In this document: piece after piece, positions 1 through 5,284 of the stretch
Layout: each line of letters starts with the position of its first letter
How positions within the stretch are numbered: the first letter of the stretch is position 1
From: Hyphomicrobiaceae bacterium
GTDB taxonomy: Bacteria; Pseudomonadota; Alphaproteobacteria; Rhizobiales; HXMU1428-3
DNA: 8,597 nt
Assembly (NCBI GenBank): GCA_028285025.1
Contig: JANQQH010000022.1
Span: forward strand, 1-8,597
Reading direction: 5' to 3'
Notes under the pieces: model-generated
Told to the model about the DNA's origin: nothing
Database searches by the model: none
What the model saw: the letters and a program-made list of their open reading frames with translations, nothing else
Translations under genes and position numbers: made by a program

Positions 1-24
1 GTTTTTTAAGATATGTGTTTACAT

Positions 25-48
25 GACGCCATAGATGCGTCTTTTTTT
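25..48 (+). terminator. Rho-independent terminator
   Basis: GACGC (25-29) pairs perfectly with GCGTC (37-41) around a 7-base loop and is followed at once by seven T residues (42-48). This is the standard form of an intrinsic terminator for rightward transcription. There is no matching T run on the other strand, so it is one-directional. It probably ends the transcript of a gene lying to the left of the window. The end of its T run overlaps the left arm of the folded element at 47-110. Confidence 0.75.
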
Positions 49-138
49 ATGTCTGGTGTATCCAGAGGGACGGCAAACCGACTGGGTGTCACTGACAACA
101 CCAGATATAACCCCACCCATTGCCCTTAGAGAGTGGGG
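47..138 (+). other. Folded non-coding element: three-way junction plus hairpin, upstream of the tRNA
   Basis: Hand folding gives a compact structure. Stem P1 pairs 47-59 with 98-110, 13 pairs with one G-U. Inside it lie P2, CCAG 62-65 with CTGG 82-85 and CGG 71-73 with CCG 78-80 around a CAAA loop, and P3, TGTC 87-90 with GACA 94-97 around a 3-base loop. P3 abuts P1 directly. A further hairpin, CCCCAC 111-116 with GTGGGG 133-138, starts at the base after P1. The tRNA starts 9 bases later. No open reading frame of note is present. It could be a processing signal, a regulatory RNA, or a DNA-level site such as a packaging site. I recognise no known RNA family or ribozyme core in it. The pairing is seen in the sequence; any function is inference. 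Confidence 0.5.
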
Positions 139-147
139 CCCAGTTTA

Positions 148-224
148 GCCGTCAGTAGCTCAAATGGTAGAGCAAATCTCTTGTAAAGATTAGGTTGCCG
201 GTTCAAGTCCGGCCTACGGCTCCA
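148..224 (+). tRNA. tRNA-Thr (anticodon UGU), CCA encoded
   Basis: The cloverleaf can be read directly. The D arm is GCTC 158-161 with GAGC 170-173 around AAATGGTA. The anticodon stem is AATCT 175-179 with AGATT 187-191, and the loop CTTGTAA places TGT at 182-184, so it reads ACA. The variable loop is 192-196. The T arm is GCCGG 197-201 with CCGGC 209-213 around TTCAAGT. The 3' acceptor strand CTACGGC is 214-220, U73 is 221 and CCA is 222-224. The 5' acceptor strand has one extra base: GCCGT 148-152 and AG 154-155 match the 3' strand only if C153 is bulged out. Phages often carry tRNAs to supply codons they use more than the host. Here 13 of 15 threonine codons in the large terminase are ACA by hand count. 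Confidence 0.9.
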
Positions 225-293
225 AGTTTCAAGCGGCGGCGCTGTTAGATGTAAGTGCAAAATCTATTTTAAGCCAAATAAAACCAATTTCAG

Positions 294-369
294 TTCAGGA
301 CGCCAAGCACAGCGGCACCAGGGTTACACCTCTACGCTCTGTGAGCGCTTTCTGTTTGTGCGTCCTGGA
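294..369 (+). promoter_or_regulatory. Structured leader upstream of the terminase genes
   Basis: Bases 225-387 carry no gene I can support. The main signal is a long inverted repeat: CAGGACGC (296-303) pairs perfectly with GCGTCCTG (360-367), extended outward by T294-A369 and T295-G368. After small bulges it continues inward with CAA 304-306 to TTG 356-358 and ACAG 309-312 to CTGT 352-355. Inside are two small hairpins: GGT/ACC (322-324 with 328-330) and CGCTC/GAGCG (335-339 with 343-347, 3-base loop). The structure ends seven bases before the ribosome-binding site at 376-382, so it forms the 5' leader of the terminase operon if transcribed. It might set translation or RNA stability, or serve as a terminase recognition site, since such sites often lie near terS. 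I found no convincing promoter. Confidence 0.45.
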
Positions 370-375
370 GCATAT

Positions 376-382
376 AGAGGAG
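376..382 (+). promoter_or_regulatory. Strong Shine-Dalgarno sequence serving ATG 388
   Basis: AGAGGAG lies 5 bases before the ATG at 388 and 39 bases before the TerS start at 422. It is the best ribosome-binding site in the first 700 bases, yet it points to an ATG that is out of frame with TerS. TerS translation is therefore probably coupled to the short leader frame, or its true start has been hidden by a frameshift. Confidence 0.65.
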
Positions 383-387
383 AAAAA

Positions 388-441
388 ATGAAATTAATCA
401 AGATTAATCAAGAAAATCAAGATGGCTGTCCACGGCGGTAA
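388..441 (+). CDS. Possible 17-codon leader peptide overlapping the TerS start
   Basis: The ATG at 388 follows a near-ideal Shine-Dalgarno sequence and opens a frame of 17 codons (begins MKLIKINQENQ, stop TAA 439-441). It runs past the TerS ATG at 422 in another frame, so ribosomes finishing it would stop 17 bases beyond the TerS ATG, a layout suited to translational coupling. Its first half is encoded by short tandem repeats and has the low-complexity composition expected of them. An alternative is that a 1-base length difference in the repeats separates what should be the true N-terminus of TerS: loss of one base would fuse the two frames into a protein of about 107 residues. I do not recognise the peptide and it may have no function of its own. 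Confidence 0.35.
   Translation: MKLIKINQENQDGCPRR
394..422 (+). repeat. Short tandem repeat at the TerS start
   Basis: TTAATCAAGA occurs at 394-403 and again at 404-413. A third degenerate unit ends with ATCAAGA at 416-422, one base short of the 10-base period. The last A is the A of the TerS ATG. The repeat could be a slippage product or a binding site. It lies between the strong ribosome-binding site and the TerS start. Confidence 0.6.
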
Positions 442-712
442 GAGAAAAGGCGCTGGCCGTAAAAAGGGCGCTGTGACACAGGCAACTAAAGAGATTAAGG
501 CTTTAGCTGGCCAATACTCAGAGCATGCCATTGCAGTGCTTGTTGAGCTAATGGAAGACGAAGACACACCAGCGGCAACAAGGCGGGCTGCAGCGGCTGA
601 TATTCTTGACAGAGCGCATGGTAAGCCAGCCCAGGCCATCACAGATCCTGATGGCAACAAACTAATGTTCCCAGATAAAATAGAGGTCGTCCTTGTCAAA
701 GCTAAGGGTTGA
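422..712 (+). CDS. terS: Phage terminase small subunit
   Basis: This 96-residue protein is a probable DNA-recognition subunit of the packaging motor, which binds the phage packaging site and delivers DNA to the large subunit. It has a basic N-terminus (KRKGAGRKKG, residues 7-16) of the kind common in small terminases, then a helical region (about residues 20-68) with a DTPAATRRAAA segment and the ending DRAHGKPAQA typical of these proteins. Position directly before the large terminase, with a 20-base overlap, supports the call. The length is at the short end for the family. The assigned ATG lacks a good Shine-Dalgarno sequence nearby. The strong one at 376-382 serves ATG 388 in another frame, so the true N-terminus is uncertain. 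Confidence 0.75.
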   Translation: MAVHGGKRKGAGRKKGAVTQATKEIKALAGQYSEHAIAVLVELMEDEDTPAATRRAAAADILDRAHGKPAQAITDPDGNKLMFPDKIEVVLVKAKG

Positions 713-2009
713 GGTTCCAGAGGCGTTACAGCCTTTGCTTAAGCCTGGACGTTACAAGGGTGCCTATGGGGGCCGCGGTGGAGCCAAGTCACATTTTTTT
801 GCTGAGCAAATGGTGATTAGAAGCTTTAGCCAGACCACAAGAGCTGTTTGCATTCGGGAAGTTCAAAACTCATTAAAAGAAAGTGTGCGCCAACTTATCA
901 TAGATAAGATAGAAAAGTTTGGCCTGTTGGAATTTTTCCAAGTCTTGGACGCTGAAATAAGAGGCAAAAACGGCTCGCTTATCATCTTTAAAGGCATGCA
1001 AGCTTATTCAGCCGATAGCATTAAATCGCTTGAAGGCTATGACATTGCATGGGTCGAAGAGGCTCAATCACTTTCACATGTTTCTCTAAGGCTATTAAGG
1101 CCCACAATTCGTAAAGAGGGCTCTGAGCTTTGGTTCTCATGGAACCCACGCCATAAACGTGACGCTTGCGATGAGTTGTTAAGAGGAGCGCAGCCCCCAA
1201 GGGGATCGATTGTTGTTCCTGTTGGGTGGCAAGATAACCCGTGGTTTCCAAAGGTCCTTAGAGATGAAATGGAACAAGATTATGCCCGTGACCCTGAAAT
1301 GGCAGATCATATTTGGGGCGGCAACTATGAGGTTGTAACAGAAGGTGCCTATTACGCTAAACTCCTTTTTGAGGCAGAGAAAAGCGGTCGGATTACAAGC
1401 GTACCGTATGACCCTAGCGAGCCGGTTTATACAGCGTGGGATCTTGGCCTTGATGACAGCACAGCCATCTGGTTTGCCCAAATATTCGGCTCTGAAATTC
1501 GCATCATTGACTATTTTGAAACACGTAATGTGGCGCTTATTGAGATTGCCAAACAAATTAAAGAATTACCCTATGTCTATGCAGAGCATTACATGCCGCA
1601 TGACATTGAGACAAGAGAAATATCAACAGCCACCACACGCAAACAACAATGCGAAAACGTTGGATTGAAGCCAATCATTGCAGGGTCCAAGATCCCTGTG
1701 GCTGATGGGATTAATGCGGTTAGAACAATGTTGCCTAAGTGCGTGATTGATAAAATCAAGTGCGAAAAAGGCATTGAGGCCCTTCAAGCCTATAGAACAG
1801 AACGCAATGAGGAAAAAGACATATTTGGCGCAAAGCCCTTGCATGACTGGTCCTCACATGGTGCTGATGCGTTTAGAGAGCTGGCGGTTAATCTGTTCGA
1901 CGTGAAGCAGGCCAAGCGCGTTCCTGATAATGCAGTTGTTGAATATGATGTGTTCGCACATGGGCAGTTCCAAGAAACATCCGGCATAGAGGATTACAAC
2001 CCTTGGTAA
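693..2009 (+). CDS. terL: Phage terminase large subunit (packaging ATPase and nuclease)
   Basis: This 438-residue packaging motor pumps DNA into the procapsid through the portal and cuts the concatemer. The N-terminal ATPase domain shows a Walker A-like loop (GGRGGAKS, residues 26-33), Walker B with catalytic Glu (IAWVEEA, 118-124) and the coupling motif FSWNP (148-152). The C-terminal RNase H-like nuclease shows its acidic residues in AWDLG (D250), PHD (D304) and HGADAF (D392). The motif set resembles the PBSX/Terminase_3 group, and the length is usual. I accept the TTG start because AGAGG (682-686) lies six bases upstream and no better start is in frame. It overlaps terS by 20 bases and the next gene by 7. 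By hand count, 13 of 15 threonine codons are ACA, matching the tRNA-Thr(UGU) upstream. Confidence 0.95.
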   Translation: MSKLRVEVPEALQPLLKPGRYKGAYGGRGGAKSHFFAEQMVIRSFSQTTRAVCIREVQNSLKESVRQLIIDKIEKFGLLEFFQVLDAEIRGKNGSLIIFKGMQAYSADSIKSLEGYDIAWVEEAQSLSHVSLRLLRPTIRKEGSELWFSWNPRHKRDACDELLRGAQPPRGSIVVPVGWQDNPWFPKVLRDEMEQDYARDPEMADHIWGGNYEVVTEGAYYAKLLFEAEKSGRITSVPYDPSEPVYTAWDLGLDDSTAIWFAQIFGSEIRIIDYFETRNVALIEIAKQIKELPYVYAEHYMPHDIETREISTATTRKQQCENVGLKPIIAGSKIPVADGINAVRTMLPKCVIDKIKCEKGIEALQAYRTERNEEKDIFGAKPLHDWSSHGADAFRELAVNLFDVKQAKRVPDNAVVEYDVFAHGQFQETSGIEDYNPW

Positions 2010-2590
2010 CAATCAAGCCGCCCAACAAAGTTGCTGTTTATCATATATGTAACCATTTGCGTGAAGTGGATGCAAAAGAGATTTACCCGCTTTGCTACCA
2101 CGACAGCCCGATGCTGTTGGCTGAGCAAACATATCAAGCCATGAAGCATGGAAGGGGCCATGTTATTTGGGCTGATGGTATCCCAACTGCAATTATTGGT
2201 GTTCACCCGGAGCATGGCGGAAAAGCCTGTTACCGGGTTTTTGCATTTGGCACTGATGATTGGAAAAAGGCCGTTTACGCTTGCATGAGGGAGCTGCGGC
2301 GCATGGTCCGGGATGTGATCAGAGAAGACGGCACCATGCGCATGCACGCTGACAGCCATGAAGATCACAAAGAAGCCCATGCCTGGATGAAACGCATGGG
2401 CGGGCGCTGTGAAAGCGTTATGCGCCATTACGGCAAGAACGGTGAGACCTATCACAGATTCGTTTGGCTAAGAGATGAAATTAAGTGGGCAAATGACCCA
2501 AACTGGCAACCCTTTACAAAGGATCTAGACATATGTGCGGAGGAGGAGGCTCAAAAGTGGAGCCCTTGGAACCACATTCAGGATCAGTGA
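2003..2590 (+). CDS. T7 gp13-like protein (DUF2833, acetyltransferase-like)
   Basis: This 195-residue protein resembles the T7 gp13 / DUF2833 group, which has a GNAT acetyltransferase-like fold and is linked to virion assembly in T7-like phages. Supporting features are the strand-turn segment HVIWADGIPTAIIGVHP (residues 53-69), an FAFGTDDW segment (80-87), a basic helix with RELRRMVRDVI (96-106), and a MHADSHEDHKEAHAWMKRMGG segment (114-134) that matches the usual 'neighbour residue, then helix, then glycine turn' layout of GNAT proteins. Enzymatic activity is not shown by the sequence. The start is TTG with AGAGGA (1988-1993) nine bases upstream, overlapping the end of terL by 7 bases. The last 58 bases also encode the start of the next gene, so the tail from about residue 177 is under double coding constraint. 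Confidence 0.65.
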   Translation: MVTIKPPNKVAVYHICNHLREVDAKEIYPLCYHDSPMLLAEQTYQAMKHGRGHVIWADGIPTAIIGVHPEHGGKACYRVFAFGTDDWKKAVYACMRELRRMVRDVIREDGTMRMHADSHEDHKEAHAWMKRMGGRCESVMRHYGKNGETYHRFVWLRDEIKWANDPNWQPFTKDLDICAEEEAQKWSPWNHIQDQ

Positions 2591-2697
2591 CATTTAATGA
2601 TGTTCCTGCAAAGCCTGATCATAGGACAAAACGGCGGGCAACAAGAACGCCTGTGCAGCGCCAATCAGCAACGATATTAACAGGGGAACTAGGCTAA
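2533..2697 (+). CDS. Small MC...LTG-family protein, copy 1 of 4
   Basis: This is a 54-residue frame, first of four tandem relatives. It begins MCGGGGS, has a middle rich in Pro, charged and polar residues (basic RTKRRATR at 31-38), and closes with ATILTG (46-51) plus three residues. AAGGA (2519-2523) lies nine bases before the ATG, the normal distance. It lies 58 bases inside the end of the gp13-like gene, in another frame. Small Cys-Gly-starting, Pro-rich proteins with a ...T-L-T-G ending are found next to portal genes in many podoviruses, and their role is not established. The protein has no membrane segment and no signal peptide. A virion-associated or head-assembly role is inference from position. 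The codons for LTGE (ACA GGG GAA) also form the Shine-Dalgarno sequence of copy 2. Confidence 0.7.
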   Translation: MCGGGGSKVEPLEPHSGSVTFNDVPAKPDHRTKRRATRTPVQRQSATILTGELG

Positions 2698-2855
2698 TGT
2701 GTTTTGGTGGAAGCAAGGGCAGTTCACAGCCTCCTGAGCAAAAAACAGAAGCGCCGATTAAACAAAAGGCTGCTCCAAAAGAACACTTTAGGCAATCAAC
2801 CCGGGCACGTTATACCCCCGAGCCTAAAACAGCAACAATGTTGACTGGGGGCTAG
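2697..2855 (+). CDS. Small MC...LTG-family protein, copy 2 of 4
   Basis: This 52-residue protein begins MCFGGSKGSS, continues with a Pro/Lys/Gln-rich middle and a basic segment (FRQSTRARY, 31-39), and ends ATMLTGG (46-52). Its ATG shares one base with the stop of copy 1 (TAATG, 2695-2699), so translation is probably coupled. AGGGGA (2682-2687), nine bases upstream, lies within the LTGE codons of copy 1. Composition suggests it is largely disordered, with conserved ends only. Phe replaces Gly at position 3. No function is recognised. Membership in the family rests on shared ends, similar length and tandem position, not on full-length similarity. Confidence 0.75.
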   Translation: MCFGGSKGSSQPPEQKTEAPIKQKAAPKEHFRQSTRARYTPEPKTATMLTGG

Positions 2856-2859
2856 CTTA

Positions 2860-3027
2860 ATGTGTGGATCAAGTAAATCGTCGGTAGCTGAAAAGCCTAC
2901 CCCAAAACCTACGACAAATTTAAAGCCAGTTGAAGCCACTGAAGGAACAGAACGCACTCAAAGGCTTAGCCGGTTCCATCGTGTTCATTCGCCTAAGCCA
3001 GGCGCAACCATGTTAACAGGAGAATAG
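2860..3027 (+). CDS. Small MC...LTG-family protein, copy 3 of 4
   Basis: This 55-residue protein begins MCGSSKSS, has a Pro/Thr/Lys-rich middle (KPTPKPTTN, 12-20) and a basic segment (RTQRLSRFHR, 32-41), and ends ATMLTGE (49-55). It starts four bases after the stop of copy 2, with GGGGG (2847-2851) eight bases upstream, formed by the TG-Gly codons that end copy 2. Serines replace the glycine run seen in copies 1 and 4. Net charge appears positive, as in the others. The product is not recognised by function. A structural or assembly role near the portal is inference from context. Confidence 0.75.
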   Translation: MCGSSKSSVAEKPTPKPTTNLKPVEATEGTERTQRLSRFHRVHSPKPGATMLTGE

Positions 3028-3031
3028 GCCT

Positions 3032-3241
3032 ATGTGTGGAGGAGGTTCACAGCCAGCACCCCAGCCGGCACCAGAGAGACCTAAAGAGCCAGCCAGCGAG
3101 CGTGAGGCCAAAGGAGCAGCTATACAAGACAGCCAGAGAGATGCACGCAGAAGGGCAGTTTCTGGGCGAAAGAGCACGTTTTTAACAGGCCTCTATGGGG
3201 CTGGTGATCCAAACGTGTCTAAAACAAATCTAGGCGCTTAA
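3032..3241 (+). CDS. Small MC...LTG-family protein, copy 4 of 4 (long form)
   Basis: This 69-residue protein begins MCGGGSQPAP, has a Pro/Ala/Glu-rich first half, a basic segment (RDARRRAVSGRK, 36-47) and then STFLTG (48-53). Unlike the other copies it continues for 16 residues after the motif (LYGAGDP...NLGA). It most resembles the single-copy portal-adjacent proteins of other podoviruses and may be the ancestral copy. AGGAG (3018-3022), nine bases before its ATG, lies within the last codons of copy 3. It ends four bases before the portal ATG. The portal has only a weak AGG upstream (3232-3234), so portal translation may depend on ribosomes leaving this gene. Function is unknown. Confidence 0.8.
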   Translation: MCGGGSQPAPQPAPERPKEPASEREAKGAAIQDSQRDARRRAVSGRKSTFLTGLYGAGDPNVSKTNLGA

Positions 3242-3245
3242 ATTT

Positions 3246-4973
3246 ATGGATAATATAGAACCGCTCAAAAAGCGCTATGACAGCTTAAAGGCTGACACTG
3301 AGCGTGTGAATTGGGAATCTCATTGTGAAGAGTTATCCCGTGTCATTATCCCTAAAAAGCAAGGGTTTGTTGGTCAGATAACCCCGGGGGCAAAGCGCAA
3401 TAACCAGTTAATGAATTCAACAGGTGTTTGGGCCAATGAGATGTTGGCGGCTGGACTTCATGGATTTGCAACCAATCCAAGCGCCAAATGGTTTAGCTTG
3501 GCCATGGCTGACCCTCGCATGACAGAGCTGCCCCACGTCAAGCAATATTTGCACGATGTTGAAGAAATTATGTGGGCTAAAATGTATGCGCCCGGCTCAA
3601 ATCTTATCACAGCCTTACATGAGACCTATTTAGATTTAGGCGCCTTTGGCATGGCTGGCCTTTATACGGATTATAATGAAAAAGATGGGCATTTGACATT
3701 TGAATCAAGGCCCATGGCTAATCTGGTTGTGTCTGAAAGCAATAGGGGAATTATTGATACGGTGTTTAGGCGGTTTGTCTGGACCGTGCGGCAAGTGGTT
3801 CAAGAATGGGGATTGGACAAAGTTTCTGAGCAAGTGCGCAAATGTGTGACAGAGAAAAAATATGATGAGAAAGTAACTGTAATACACGCCATTTATCCGC
3901 GTGAAGAGTTTGACAATAAATATGGTGAAGATACCCCGCAAAATATGCCGGTGGCCAGTTGCTATTTTGAATATGATGCCAAGCATAAATTAGAAGAGGG
4001 CGGCTATCCTGAGATGCCGTATTCAATACCTAGATGGTCAAGGGTGTCTGGGGAAGTTTATGGGCGCGGGCCTGGCATGACGGCCTTGCCTGATTTAAAC
4101 ATGCTGCAGGCCAAAGAGACAACGATTATCAAGGCCGGTCAAAAGGCCGTCGATCCACCTAATTTTATCAGGCATGACGGTTTTATCAATCCATTAAGGT
4201 TAATCCCAGGCGGTGTTAATAAAGTCAGGGGCAATCCAAAAGACGTGTTCATGCCCATGCCATTTGCTGGAAACTTGCCTTATGCTGTTGAAGACATAAA
4301 GGCGCTTGAAACGCGCATAATGAACACCTTTCATGTAGATCAGTTACAGTTTGTCAATGACGCTAAAATGACGGCCACTGAGGTTATGCAGCGCACACAA
4401 GAGCGCATGCGGTTATTAGGGCCTATGCTTGGACGGCTGGAAAGTGAGCTATTAGGCCCATTGGTGGCGCGTGTGTATGGCCTATTGGGCAGATTAAAGC
4501 TGTTGCCAGAGGCACCGGAAGAGATCGCAGATCAAGATTTCACGGTTCAATACGTTTCCCCAATCGCTCAAGCTCAACGCGCTGTTGAGATTGACACATT
4601 CAGGCAATTTGTTGGGGCGTTGGAAGTTTACCTTCAAGACCCACAAACAGCCGTTGGCTTCTTTAAACAATATCCAATTGAAAACGTCGCCCCTCACTTT
4701 GCGAAATTGCTTAACCTTGATCCTGATATGGCGGCTAAAGATGAGCAAATAGAAGCTGCAAACAATCAAGAACAAATGGCAATGGCTGCCCAAATGGCAC
4801 AGCCTGCCTTACAAGGGGCGCAAACGGTTAACCAACTGTCTCAAGCCGGGGCCAACCTTCCCATGGCTGTTGAAGGCGCTGGGGCGGTTGGTGATGCCGC
4901 GCAAGGTATGGATCCAGCCATGATTGATCAGCTTATGCAGCAAATGGGCAATGCAGGGGTACTACAACAGTGA
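3246..4973 (+). CDS. Head-tail connector (portal) protein, T7 gp8-like
   Basis: This 575-residue subunit of the dodecameric portal sits at one head vertex, where it nucleates procapsid assembly, docks the terminase and later joins the tail. Segments typical of podovirus connector proteins (Head-tail_con family) include the N-terminal helix with WESHCEELSRVIIP (23-36), MLAAGLHGFATNPSAKWF (66-83), YLDLGAFGMAGLY (128-140), RWSRVSGEVYGRGPGMTALPD (263-283) followed by the helix with QAKETTIIKAGQKAVDPP (288-305), and TATEVMQRTQERMRLLGPML (376-395). The last 70 residues are rich in Gln, Ala and Met, as in many portals. The length is usual. It overlaps the next gene by four bases (GTGA). Confidence 0.93.
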   Translation: MDNIEPLKKRYDSLKADTERVNWESHCEELSRVIIPKKQGFVGQITPGAKRNNQLMNSTGVWANEMLAAGLHGFATNPSAKWFSLAMADPRMTELPHVKQYLHDVEEIMWAKMYAPGSNLITALHETYLDLGAFGMAGLYTDYNEKDGHLTFESRPMANLVVSESNRGIIDTVFRRFVWTVRQVVQEWGLDKVSEQVRKCVTEKKYDEKVTVIHAIYPREEFDNKYGEDTPQNMPVASCYFEYDAKHKLEEGGYPEMPYSIPRWSRVSGEVYGRGPGMTALPDLNMLQAKETTIIKAGQKAVDPPNFIRHDGFINPLRLIPGGVNKVRGNPKDVFMPMPFAGNLPYAVEDIKALETRIMNTFHVDQLQFVNDAKMTATEVMQRTQERMRLLGPMLGRLESELLGPLVARVYGLLGRLKLLPEAPEEIADQDFTVQYVSPIAQAQRAVEIDTFRQFVGALEVYLQDPQTAVGFFKQYPIENVAPHFAKLLNLDPDMAAKDEQIEAANNQEQMAMAAQMAQPALQGAQTVNQLSQAGANLPMAVEGAGAVGDAAQGMDPAMIDQLMQQMGNAGVLQQ

Positions 4974-5284
4974 CGGAAGAAGAACAAGCAAGCCTACAAT
5001 TATTAAAAGATTATCGAGAAGTATTTGAGACCCCGGCTGGTAAGCGCGTGATGGCTGATATTATGCGCCGGGCTGGGATGTTTGAGGACAACTTAGAAGA
5101 TAACTCTATTGAGATGGCCAAAAAGGTCGGCGCTGAAAATTTGGTCAAGCATATCTCAATTTTACAAGGGATCGCGTTAGACGTTTACATTAACACATTA
5201 AGAGAGGGCGCAAATGGAAGAGAATACGGAACCACAGGAACAATTGACGGAACCGCCATTGGAGACACCACCGGATGGGTCTGA
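4970..5284 (+). CDS. Bbp19-like small phage protein
   Basis: This 104-residue protein resembles the small Bbp19-type proteins of Bordetella phage BPP-1 and other podoviruses, encoded between head genes. The supporting core is the FETPAGKRVMADIMRRAGMFE segment (residues 19-39), then an N-S-x-x-M...K-VGAENLVKHI stretch and a helix to about residue 80. Its role in the virion is not established. The start is GTG in a GTGA overlap with the portal stop, favouring translational coupling. Residues 82-104 (GTTGTIDGTAIGDTTG...) overlap the start of the scaffold gene in another frame, are of low complexity and probably are not part of the conserved fold. That 71-base overlap is long for a phage. Confidence 0.75.
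   Translation: MTEEEQASLQLLKDYREVFETPAGKRVMADIMRRAGMFEDNLEDNSIEMAKKVGAENLVKHISILQGIALDVYINTLREGANGREYGTTGTIDGTAIGDTTGWV

Noticed and set aside
47..138. Hammerhead or HDV-like (theta) ribozyme next to the tRNA
   Set aside because: The three-way junction is suggestive and HDV-like ribozymes next to phage tRNAs are known, but the hammerhead core is absent and no nested pseudoknot could be built, upstream or directly after the tRNA CCA.
148..224. tRNA gene as an integration attachment site
   Set aside because: No integrase or repeated att core is seen in the window, and the tRNA lies beside packaging genes as phage-borne tRNAs often do.
242..270. Possible promoter CTGTTA and TATTTT before the terminase leader
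   Set aside because: Spacing is right but only three and four of six bases match, so it is no better than chance in A/T-rich sequence.
1345..1668. Alternative + strand frames inside terL (1345-1668), the capsid (6874-7113) and the decoration gene (7197-7625)
   Set aside because: They are in other frames of genes with clear family motifs and their translations have the biased, disordered look of shadow frames.
2533..3241. Lipoprotein signal for the Met-Cys proteins
   Set aside because: The cysteine is at position 2 with no hydrophobic signal segment before it, so it is not a lipobox.
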